Shown: piece after piece, positions 37,601 through 46,935 of the stretch
Layout: every line of letters starts with the position of its first letter
Position numbering within the stretch: the first letter of the stretch is position 1
Source: Rhododendron vialii
Taxonomy: Eukaryota > Streptophyta > Magnoliopsida > Ericales > Ericaceae
Assembly (NCBI RefSeq): GCF_030253575.1
Contig: NC_080559.1
Coordinates: 32,669,501 to 32,733,500 of the forward strand
Direction: 5' to 3'
DNA: 64,000 nt
Position numbers and translations under genes: made by a program
The notes under the pieces: generated by a model
Seen by the model: only the letters and a program-made list of their open reading frames with translations
What the model was told of the DNA's origin: nothing
Database searches by the model: none

Positions 37601-40493
37601 AGGCCTGCAGATCCTCTCCATCACGCCTCCCTTATTCTTCATCATAACAACGACTCCTTCCATCTAAATTTCCAGGTAACCAAACGTTTCATATTTATAA
37701 AGATTAATAAATTCTTTTTGTTTAAGAAAAAAAAAAACCCATATTTTCCTATTCCATTCCTAAAACTATCACCATTTATGTTGAGTCTCCCATGTAAGCG
37801 CGATCGATAATGTTAGAGTTTGTAAAACGCATTGATCAGGCCTCTGCATGCACAAGGCCCGTTACGTTGGGGGAGTAACTATAGAGTCACCGCCACACCA
37901 ATTTTGGGGTCGATATAAATTGAATGATCTTGGACGCACTTGAAAACTTAAGCTTGGAAATATATAATAAGTCATCCGATGTTATATTGAGATCCACCTT
38001 AATTAATTTTCTTTATCCGACCCGGGTATATTTGCGCCCACATGTTCTATAGTAATACTTAATTTTACAGAAGTTACCACATCCGATCCATATGATTTTT
38101 GACAGAATTGATGGTCTCAACAAGACATTAAAAATGAATAAAATCGAGCGATCATATATATATATATCGAAGTAAAACCAGAAGTGGCCGACATTTGCCT
38201 CCAACAGGACCGTCCAATCTCTACCGGAGAGGATATTCCTGACTCTTTACATAAAAACTGCCACTACTATATTATTTTGATAAAGTATTTCGATACGAAA
38301 ACTTCACAATTAAAATGGCCAATTCACTTACAGTTTAGCGATAAATCAAGTAATTAAAATTGTACATAACTTCACTTAATATATAGATGACTATCGCCTT
38401 TTTTTTTTCTTGGGTAATGCACGGTGTCCCGAGTCAGTTTGCACGCATCTTGGATTAATCCCTACATCCTCTTCCACTGCCGTTTCACACGCTTACTCTA
38501 TCGCCTTATTTGTGTTCTAATTTTCTAAACGTCTACCATAATTTTTTGACAGCAACATCCTAAAATGGAAGGGAGATCTGCATCTGGATTGGAGGAACTC
38601 ATAATGGGTTGCACATCAACTCATACCCATGGAGTAAGTATACATATCTACTTTTCGACCCTGAAATCTATCAGCCCGGGGGCGTGCTGCGCAATCTCAA
38701 CTGTTTGAAAGTGTTTTGAATGGTTCAGATGCAACTGAAACTTTTATGGGGAAAAGTTAATTTCTTTCCCGTAAATTTTTTATTTAAATTTGGATCATTG
38801 ATTGTCGAGATGGACGGTCCGGATGCTGCACAGCACACTGCGCAGCATGCATTGCACAACACGTCCCCGGGTCCGAAATCTATCAGCCTTATTTGTCGCT
38901 TTATCAACTAAAGTATAGGAGAAGAGAAAATCTTTTTAACGGCGAAGCCATGAATAGTTGTTTACAAAGCTAATCGTGACCGTCCAAAAGTGTTTTGAAC
39001 GGTTTAGATGGTATGAAACTTTTTCAGACAATAATTAAAATCCGGACCGTTCAGAACACTTTTACAAGGTCGTGATTGGTTGCTGCTATAAAGAATTTGT
39101 TCACGGCGAAACAGTGGATAAGTTTCTCTCATAGGAAAAAGGTGATAAGGGCATAAAAATGAAGGACAGACAAAGAAAATCTACTTCTTTGTAATCACAT
39201 TTTAATCTCAAATTAAAGGGAGGAAATAGAAGCCTTTTATTTGTCTATATCTCGATAGTTCCTCTTTGTATTTTTTCCACTTTGATTGCCATGGAGGGGA
39301 AGTAAAATCTGCGAAAAGCTGCCCGGAAATATGTCAGTAAACATTAATGAAATGTTAGCAAACATTAATGAATATATATAATTCTCCATTATATTATGGC
39401 TTTTCATTGAAGTAATTTCAAGTGTTTTATGAGCAATAAAAACACTTGAAATTCAGATGAAAAGCTAGAGATCAGTATGAAATTGAAATTAGTACATCTT
39501 TAAGGATTGTCTTGAGAACCCCAAAGGGTTTGACCAAGTGATTCTGAGAAAGCAATAAGTGCTCCTTCATGAGATCACATGTTTCATTCATACGGAGGCC
39601 AAACATTCCAAATTTTGGGGCCACTGTAGGTTGTGTTCGATCGTTACCTTTAGAGCCCTGAAATTAGTCGAGATGTATGTAAGTTGGCTCGGACATTCGT
39701 TTGTAAAAAAAAAAAAATTGTCTTGAACAACAAAAAGGAGTTGAAAATATAAAGGTTGGTGGAATTACTTTCACTAAGGTTGTTTCTAATTTGAACTTGT
39801 TGCCATACCAGCAAAATCCCAACGGTAAAAAATACTAGCTAAGAAAATGACCCCTGCAACTTGAAAAGTCTTTTCCCCCTGTTCAATGAAATCCTTGAAG
39901 AAAAAAAGATACAAAAGGAGAAATTTGAGAAATTTTTGGGTGTCGGGTGGGTACCACGTGGTGCCCGATTGGCGCATCCGGGCCATCCATTTTGGTTTTG
40001 GACAACTCGGATTTGGAAAGAGAAAAATGAGAGAGAGAGAGAGTGGTGGGGTGAGAGGAGAGAGACAGTTTCAATCTGAATTGTCCAACACACTTTGGAA
40101 CGGCCTGAATGGACTGCTGGGTCACGACTATGTGGTACCCACCCCATACCCAAAAATTCTCAAATGCAAAAGGCACCAATTTGTAAAGAGTCTTGCAATA
40201 AAAGGAAGATTGTGACCACATGCTTTTCTCATGCGTGGTATCCCAAGAAAAAACATACTCCCTCCGTCCCATAATATTTGTCCGGTTTGCAAAACGGAGA
40301 CATAAAAATAATACAATTTTTATAAAAAAAGTTGGAAAAAAATTCAACAATTTACTAGATCTTGACGAGTTCTTTTAACTTATGAAAAAAATTTGAATTT
40401 TTTCTTGAAAAAATACATTATTTTATAGTCCTCGTTTTACGGACCGAACAAATATTATGAGACGGAGGGAGTAGTATGCAAGTAAAGTAACCG

Positions 40494-40550
<57 letters not shown>

Positions 40551-40755
40551 ATTGATTGCATGGAAAAAGAACAAAAGAGGCAGTTAATTTGTTGAATTAT
40601 GCTTCCAATTAGTTTGATCAATTTTTTTTTCGAAAAAAACCTAACCCTAAATTGAACATTCTCTTCCATTGTTATTGCAGGAGTCATCAATCGCAAATCC
40701 ACAAGAGGCAGAATGGTTGAATTACTCAAACTTCTGGCCTGATCCAAATAATTAA
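34627..40755 (+). CDS. NAC075: NAC-domain transcription factor, NAC075/SND2 clade, 6 exons
   Basis: A sequence-specific DNA-binding regulator; relatives in Arabidopsis act in secondary-wall and vascular programmes, which is inference here. Exons: 34627-34734, 34878-35064, 35436-35941, 37511-37675, 38553-38633, 40681-40755; 373 residues, phases consistent. An N-terminal Cys pair (C25-PG-C28-GH) precedes the NAC domain. NAC subdomains seen: [15 protein letters not shown] from residue 40; [72 protein letters not shown] and [12 protein letters not shown]. The long TRKRRK insertion and CxxCGH head mark the SND2/NAC075/SOG1-like clade rather than classical NACs. The C-terminus keeps [11 protein letters not shown] and [14 protein letters not shown]. 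If intron 3 is retained, translation stops after three codons (TAA at 35951-35953), giving about 270 residues with the complete NAC domain. Introns 3 and 5 carry many insertions. Confidence 0.93.
36254..36365 (-). mobile_element. Severely 5'-truncated L1 stub in NAC intron 3
   Basis: Begins with a T run then ATCAGCAAA, and has GGTACATTGAagAA as in the 3' end of the LINE at 27882. An 18-bp direct repeat TTTGTTCT(T/G)GGTTTGTGT flanks it (36236-36253, 36366-36383; one mismatch). Confidence 0.7.
36864..37146 (+). mobile_element. SINE in NAC intron 3 with 16-bp target duplication
   Basis: Box A TAGCCCAGTTGG lies near the 5' end, with a degenerate box B (AAGTTTGAGTT) about 40 nt on. A perfect direct repeat AATATGCGACATTTAT flanks it (36848-36863, 37147-37162). 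The tail is short (TAGCTTAGCAAAA). 283 bp, non-coding. Confidence 0.85.
38677..38874. mobile_element. Inverted-repeat element flanked by 14-bp direct repeats, NAC intron 5
   Basis: The direct repeat GAAATCTATCAGCC abuts both sides (38663-38676, 38875-38888). Ends CGGGGGCGTGCTGCGCAAT and, inverted, CCGGGGACGTGTTGTGCAAT. Confidence 0.65.
38930..39125. mobile_element. Inverted-repeat element, NAC intron 5
   Basis: The left arm (AACGGCGAAGCCATG, CGTGACCGTCCAAAAGTGTT) and the right arm (AACACTTTTACAAGGTCGTG, TTCACGGCGAAAC) are inverted copies. Confidence 0.55.
39516..39716 (+). mobile_element. SINE in NAC intron 5 with 10-bp target duplication
   Basis: Ends in a 13-A tail. Direct repeat ATTGTCTTGA on both sides (39506-39515, 39717-39726). 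The 3' half (TTCGATCGTTACCTTTAGAG...ATGTATGTAAGTTGGCTC) recurs in decayed form at 32041-32120 and about 42530-42620. The Pol III boxes are weak. A different family from the SINE at 36864. Confidence 0.7.
39921..40166. mobile_element. Family A MITE (Mutator-like), copy 3, NAC intron 5
   Basis: Long terminal inverted repeats (ATTTGAGAAATTTTTGGGTG and the inverse, both then GGGTGGGTACCAC). Flanked by CAAAAGG on both sides, the core of a probable 9-10 bp target duplication. Confidence 0.7.
40258..40471. mobile_element. Stowaway-like MITE, NAC intron 5
   Basis: Ends CTCCCTCCGTCCCATAATAT and its inverse, with TA at the left; a near twin is at 56526-56740 (same CATAATATTTGT(C/T)CGGT start). 214 bp. 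Confidence 0.85.
40496..40548. repeat. (GA)n microsatellite in NAC intron 5
   Basis: About 26 GA units, 130 nt before the acceptor of the last exon. Confidence 0.95.
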
Positions 40756-40900
40756 CAACCTTCGTCATCATCAATTAAAGGTAGAGAGAAGAAGCGAAAA
40801 TTTGAAAATCATCTATTGGTCTCACCACCCACATCAGTTTGGATCTACAACTTATACATATAATTAGTTGTCCTCGGAACCATCCCGTACACACACTAAT

Positions 40901-41282
40901 TGTTAGCTAGACTCGCTACATTGAATTTGTTACTTGTCGTTATCTTTATCTATCTTATCTTTGTTACTTTTATCTATCTTTTTTGTATTCATCTTTTCTC
41001 CAACTAATGAACGAAAAATATACACTTCTTCTCTCAACTTCACATGGTATCAGAGCACTGGCCTAGTGGCCTTATACTCTACAAACCGAACTTCCTGATT
41101 CTATTGATGAAAATAGTCCCTATTTTCTCCATCGCTCAGAAAGTCCAGAGACTGTACCGGTCTCACATTGCCTTATAGGAAAAAATTATGCTACATGGTA
41201 ATGTGTGATGAATATGGCCCTTATTGCCAAAAAAAACCCGGCCGCATATATAGCAACTCGTGAGGCCTAATTTCCCATCTTT
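40901..41282 (+). mobile_element. Ty1/copia fragment: short LTR, primer-binding site, start of gag
   Basis: Candidate LTR 40901-41044 begins TGTTAG and ends TTCACA; it is followed at once by TGGTATCAGAGC, complementary to initiator-Met tRNA and the usual copia primer-binding site. The downstream reading carries the copia gag start pattern (SPYFLHRSESP..., GKNYATW) and then an in-frame stop. No second LTR, protease, integrase or reverse transcriptase follows. It lies 145 nt beyond the NAC stop codon and may overlap its 3' UTR. Confidence 0.8.
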
Positions 41283-41294
41283 CCTCATCCCTTA

Positions 41295-41730
41295 AGAGCA
41301 TCCCTATTGTAATAATCAAATTGGTATAGATAAGCAAACTTAACAACAATGCTAAAAAAACACCTTATATTGTAATAAGCAAAGTTACAAGTCTTTTAGC
41401 AAATAACCAAATTTCACTCATTCCATAACCAAACTTAACAACTTTTACCAATAACCAAACTCAAAACTCAATAACTAAAAAATACCCCACATTAGAATCG
41501 TCTCATCGAGACAAATAATTTGGTTTGGTTGGATGCGTGATTGGAACTCGTTTGCAATTGGACATAGGTGCATTGCGTACTGTGGGGTTTTTTTTTATAG
41601 GGATGCAAAAATAACCAATATGGAGGTAAAGGTTATTAAGTTTGATTATGAACTAAATGAATAATCAAATGTTGACGTGACATATTTTGATTATTGATTT
41701 TGATTATTTCCATTGCGGATGCTCTAATTA
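41295..41730. mobile_element. MITE with AGAGCATCC ends
   Basis: Left AGAGCATCCCTATTGTAATAATCAAA and right end the inverse with mismatches (TTTGATTATTTCCATTGCGGATGCTCT), read directly; the interior repeats ATAACCAAACTTAAC words. Confidence 0.7.
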
Positions 41731-43950
41731 GAGGCAAAAGTAATTAACAGGGGAATATCACGTCTTGATTTTTTTTCTTAGGTGACCGACCATGAGGAAA
41801 TTAGAAGATCTAGTAAACACAAAACATTCATGTGAGGGGTGATCGGATTCTTTCCATGTACAATATTTTTTCCTTCTTGGGCCTGGCTAATTGAGGTGTG
41901 AAAGTTCAACTGAAATAACTGTACAACAACCCAAGATGGGGAAAGAAAAAACCAGAGAGAAGAAGAAAAAGGAACAAAGATAGATCGAGACAAACAAAGA
42001 AAACTAGTAGAAAAGAGAAAATCCTCCGGAGTAGAAGGTGGGGGGAAACAAAAGAACCAAAGCAAATCCATCCTGCATGAAAATCATCAACGCTACAAAA
42101 TTGCTCCCAATTTAGTTGGGAACGGGGATGCTGCCAAGCACTCACCTGCAAAGCGGCTGCAGAGCCGCCGATCCGGCCGTTCATCTCGATAATCGGCTAC
42201 ATCCCTTGTCCCTTTATTTGGGTAATAGTAATATTGTACTTGTACGGTAATTTGTATTTTCTATTTCTATGTATGCCCTTATCAGCTGGGGCTAACAAGT
42301 GGAATTGGGACACTTGGGATTGGATATACTATAATATACTTCCAAGGGCAGTCAGATATTTTGCCGGAAAATCGGGAACCCTAAATCTAGCTGCCCAAAA
42401 ATGAAGGACGTAGGGTGAGTTTGCTTAAAATGTGTTCTTGGAAATTTTGGAATTTTCGCATTTGGGTAACTGAATTCACATTTTTTTAAGCTAAGCCACT
42501 GTCGTTGGTTCGAGTCAATGCCTCCAAAAAGTCTTCGAGACCACTTAAGGTTGTCTAATCTTTACTTTTGAGACCGTGCGTAGAACTAGTTAAGGTTCGT
42601 GTTTGGGTGGGTGAAACCGTGAAAGTTCAGTTGAAATAGTTGCTATCTGCCTGCCTCCCATCTTTTGTCTAACTTATGGGCAGGAAATTGACGATACGTT
42701 AGAGTCTTGGACTTCTTGGTATCTAGGATAAAGTTAGGAATATTTTGCCTAGCATCTTTATGTTTTTTGTAATTAGGTATCGGGGTCAGTTTGAGTGCAC
42801 GTACCCGATTAATTCTGTGACCTTGAAGCTAACAATCGGACAAACCCTCAAATATTGGCCCAGAGGGACTAATAACATTTGAGAGGTTTCGAATCTGAGA
42901 CATAAGAAGGGAGCAAACCACCAAACCCCTAATTTTCAGTCCTGAACCATCAAACCAGCTCTTTGGAGTTTTTGACTGTTAGATAATATCAAAATAATCT
43001 TTATAATCAGTATCATTCAATATATAATTTTGATCTAGTGTGCATGCCAATCTGTTTTTTACCAAGATAAATGTGATTCAAAGTGTGTAATTGATCGATA
43101 TTTCATACAATATTTTTTTTTACAAGCTCTATATAACACTGCACAATACCAAAATATGCATGCATGATATAATCTTTACATTGACCCTGAGATACATTTT
43201 CCTCTCTCAAGTTGCACAAGCTATCGTAACCGCACACCTACGATGTCATATTCCTTTAGTTTTTCCCCCTCTTTGCGGCCAGAATCGCCACAATACGTAA
43301 AATTCTGGTTTCACACCTGTGTATATGCACGAGAAGGATAGATCGTTATATGCTCGTGACATAACATGGTGGGTGTTTGGAAGAGGAGAGATTGTGACGT
43401 GAAATTAAACATGATGATGGGTTCTTTGGAGAGAGAGAAAGAGGGAAGTAATGGGAGACAACATTAAGACCTAATGACAACAGCAGGCATCAGCTAGAAA
43501 AAGGGCAGTCCCACTATCTTGACCGATCGATCGAGGGTAAAATTTAGCAAATTTTAAACTGGTGAATGAGGTAAATTTGCCATCTGAAAAGAAAATGAGG
43601 AAAAGTTTTTATAAGGAAACTCTTCCAATATCATAGTTTTTTTAATCTACAACAAATTTATTAATGAAAACTTGACACAGAATACCTCTTCCAATACGAT
43701 CATCTTACCGGCCGCCTTGTGCTTTCTAGCAATGATTTCTCCTTTTTACTTTCTTCACCTGATGCATCTTCATCATTTTGCCTTTTCCAAGTTTTTTTTG
43801 GCTCAATCTTATCTCCTTACTTTTTTTTTTTTTTTGGGCAAAGTATCTTGTATCCTTACTCAATGTACTAAAATTAACTACCGTCTCAATTTCCTTTTAT
43901 TCGAAGCAAGAGTGTTGTAAATATAATTCGGAAACGTGGCGTCTCTCAGC
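41731..43950. other. Spacer between the copia fragment and the rDNA relic
   Basis: No supported gene. About 42480-42620 is a decayed SINE (GGTTCGAGTCAATGCC box B; AAGGTTGTCTAATCTTTAC as in the SINE at 39516). A box-B-like GGTTTCGAATCTGAG lies near 42887. 42090-42185 has GCGGCTGCAGAGCCGCCGAT..., part of a further inverted-repeat family also seen near 49130-49290. Confidence 0.4.
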
Positions 43951-44136
43951 TGGCGGGTAACGACCCGCTCTCACTACAAGTGTAGCTCACTCAGTTTACC
44001 AATAATCGACGGATTCAGAACTATGACCCTGTGCCTAGTCCTCAGAGCCAATTCTTTTTCCGAAATTACAAATCCATTTTGCTGACTTCCTTGCCTACAT
44101 TGTTCCATATCAACTAGAGTTCGTTCACTTTGAAGA
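43951..44136 (-). pseudogene. Decayed 25S ribosomal RNA gene fragment
   Basis: The minus strand matches a conserved segment of plant 25S rRNA: AGGTGAAC-like start, ATGGAACAATGTAGGCAAGG, AAGTCAGCAAAATGGAT, CGGAAAAAGAATTGGCTCTG, then GAGAGCGGGTCG. Most differences from the expected rRNA are G-to-A or C-to-T. About 186 bp; non-functional. The identification rests on my memory of the 25S sequence, not on a search. Confidence 0.8.
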
Positions 44137-44317
44137 TTGGGACCCCTGCCTACGTTGTCCCTTTGCCTACATTCTTCAATAGGTCCGGTATTGTTATTTA
44201 TTGTCACTACCACCCTATATTAGGATGTGATGCCTGCTGTCGTCCTTGGATGTGGTCCAATTCTCAGGCTCCCTCTCCCAAATCGAATCATAATTCTCCT
44301 TCACTTGTCACTACCAT

Positions 44318-44409
44318 AATAGACAACTATCCTACCATCGAAAATTGATCAGACAAAAATTTGAATAGACAACTATCCTACCAACGAAAATTGATAAGAC
44401 AGAAATTTG
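44318..44409. repeat. 46-bp tandem duplication
   Basis: Two units beginning AATAGACAACTATCCTACCA at 44318 and 44364 with three or four differences. Confidence 0.9.
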
Positions 44410-44500
44410 AATGATGCTTAACCGACATGAAGGCCATGTAATTCGTCGAGTTATCATGAATCTTCAAAGCATAAAATAAGCGATGAAATTTTTTTTTTTG

Positions 44501-44507
44501 TGTGTGT

Positions 44508-44538
<31 letters not shown>

Positions 44539-44550
44539 GGGGGGGGGGGG
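44501..44550. repeat. (GT)n run followed by 29 consecutive G
   Basis: A T run, about ten GT units, then an uninterrupted G29 tract (44522-44550). Such a tract can form G-quadruplexes; its exact length may be a sequencing artefact. Confidence 0.9.
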
Positions 44551-44649
44551 TGGTCATGATGTGAAATCACTCTAACTAGAGATAGAGTTCCATAAATAGT
44601 ATGGCATTTACAATGGGCATGATATAACTATCTCAGAAATCCTATGAGG

Positions 44650-45030
44650 ACTAACCAAAACCCACCGAAATCGTACCGACGGTCACCGCCAAGCCATCTC
44701 TGGCCATCGGACGACCGATCCAAGCCATCCAAAAATTCTATAAAAAAAAAACCGAGGGGGTCTTTGCAGAAATCAACGGCATCCGATGTGTGTATGGTGG
44801 TTGGATCAAGCACCCATTTTTTCGTGTATATATGTATATACACGAATACACGAAAAAGTTGGGTGCTTGATCCAACCACCATACACACATCGGATGCCAT
44901 TGATTCCACGAAGACCCCCTCGGTTTTATTTTTTAGAATTTTTGAACGACTCGGATCGGCCGTCCGGTAACCGGAGACGGCCCGGAGGTGGCCATCGATA
45001 CGATTTCGGTGGATTTTGGTCGGTACGGCC
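44650..45030. mobile_element. GC-rich hairpin element, family B, copy 2
   Basis: Arms pair almost end to end: CCACCGAAATCGTACCGACG on the left with its inverse at 45020, then GATCCAAGCC and ...GGATCGGC, then CATCCGATGTGTGTATGGTGG and its inverse. The centre is TATACACGAATACACG. Overlapping open frames on both strands come from the palindrome. Confidence 0.8.
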
Positions 45031-46077
45031 AGCAACACTCTAACTATCTTTTCAGCCTTATTTTCTCTTTGGTGATAAAATGTTGGTTGGCCTTGAGCCC
45101 TTAAACCAATGTGGGCCACAGAAGCTAGCTACCATCCAATAAAAAGGATGATTTCTTTGCACGCGCTTGCTTTTGGTATAAAAAATTGAAGTGCTCATAT
45201 CTCGTCACCTTCGTCAGGGGGCATTTTCTTGTCACATGAGTAATTATTCAGTGATTGCATCACTTAATCCGCCATTTATTATTGTGACGTTCATATATTT
45301 AGCACTGAACCCCGAAAAAATGGATAGTAAAAGAGTGTCAGAAAACCACATTGCAGTGCCCCAATTGCAGTGCCCCAATGACACCAGATACATAATTTGT
45401 TTCCATCACACCACACCATACCACATCACACCACATGGAAAACAGGACCGTAGCCGGTAGCCACTTAAAAGTTCTTTATTTTAGCAATCACTCCAAGGTA
45501 GGAAATTCTGAAATGATTAATGCGAAGGCTATGATTATGTTTTTATTTGTCCGTGGCCGGTAAAAGTAAAAGTAGAAATGGAAACAGCCATGCATGTCCA
45601 TCTTTTCAGTTAATTAAAAAAAAAACAGCCCAGATTTTTGGCCAATTATGCGTTTCTTCTCATTTTGTTCTATTTTTTCCCTTTCATTTTTCCATTAAAA
45701 TATATATTCATAAATCCATAGTTCAATAACGGAATAAGATTATAGAAAGTAATAAACATAAACTTCTCTTAGAGCCCGTTTGGGAGCCTAATTATTTTTG
45801 TATTTTTCATTTTGGATTGTGAGATATTGGTTTTGGATTATAGGCAGAATAAATTATAAATTTGGTAGAGTGTTTGTGAGATATGCGCAGAATAGATTTG
45901 GTAACAAAGTAATGTTTGATTAATAAGGCTCATAATAGATTACGAATTATCTTTTTACCACGTTGCCCTATTTTGAGCATTATCCAAAAATGTTGAGGTT
46001 TGGTATGAATTATGGTAAATTTACGTGAGAAGAAAACATAATCGGAGCTCTAGCTCGTGAACGATGTGATTGATCCA
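45031..46077. other. Spacer
   Basis: No supported gene. CACACCACACCATACCACATC-type satellite-like text occurs near 45410. 45771-46030 looks like one end of an AT-rich hAT-type element (AGAGCCCGTTTGGGAGC), related words being at 50860-50885. Confidence 0.4.
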
Positions 46078-46446
46078 GGGTGTTCAGACAAATAAGCCAC
46101 TTTGGCTTATTTTTTGTACTTATTCAAATTTTTTTCGTATCACTTGACTTATTGTCATTTTTTTGGAGATTATTGCATCCTCATCACGTCAAGAGGAATC
46201 TAAAAACTAAAAAAATTTGACCGAAATTCAATTTTTTTTGAATAAAGACGAAAAAAATCAATAAGCCAATTTTTTTGTCTTTATTCAAAAAAAATTGGAT
46301 TTCGGTCAAAAATTTTTATTTTTTAGATTCCTCTTGTCGTGAGGATGCAATAATCCCAAAAAAATGACAATAAGCCAACTGATACGAAAAAAATTTGAAT
46401 AAGGACATAAAATAAGCCACTGTGGCTTATTTGTCCGAACGGGTAT
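46078..46446. mobile_element. Tourist-like MITE, second copy
   Basis: GGGTGTTCAGACAAATAAGCCAC... and its inverse at the right end; the whole interior matches the element at 33318-33675 (AAGAGGAATCTAAAAA, TTGGATTTCGGTCAAA). The target duplication is not clear here. Confidence 0.75.
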
Positions 46447-46935
46447 TATAGCGTGCATAAACAGGTGTTCATGACCATGCACGATTGCAATTTAAATTAG
46501 TCAAAGTGTGCATAAACTGTTCCAAACAATTTAAATTCTAGCAAAAAAAAACACTCAATATATACTAGTTTAATGATATGGTACGAGTTTTCATCATATA
46601 TTGCAAAAAACAGGTATTCATGACCATGCACGACTGCAATTTTGACTTCTTCCTAAATAGCTCATACCACACCCAAAATTTCCCAAGACTATTCCCTTTC
46701 AATAATGTAAATTGGAGTAGAACCATCCCCAAAACGTATGAAGAGAATGAAATGAAATAAAAGTAATAAAATTCTCACTGCACAAGTTAAAGCAATGAAA
46801 AGCACATTGAAAACCAATCAACCCCACCACCTTCTCTCTTCAATGCTGCAATGCAAACATTGTCCCATATTAGGACAGCCACACTTTTAAAGTATCTCCA
46901 TAGAACAGGCCCAAGTCATTTTCTTCTCCTAAAAA
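46447..46935. other. Upstream region of the LRR gene
   Basis: Contains a short internal duplication (GTGTTCATGACCATGCACGA near 46467, GTATTCATGACCATGCACGA near 46614). No clear TATA box in the last 150 nt. Confidence 0.4.

Noticed and set aside
39839-40350. Several 60-155 codon open frames on both strands
   Set aside because: They are by-products of the long inverted repeats of a Mutator-like MITE and a Stowaway element inside NAC intron 5.
41045-43900. A complete copia retrotransposon
   Set aside because: Only the 5' LTR, primer-binding site and gag start are seen; no protease, integrase, reverse transcriptase or second LTR follows.
44628-45119. Overlapping 85-163 codon open frames on both strands
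   Set aside because: They lie in the arms of a hairpin element, mirror each other and have no recognisable domain.
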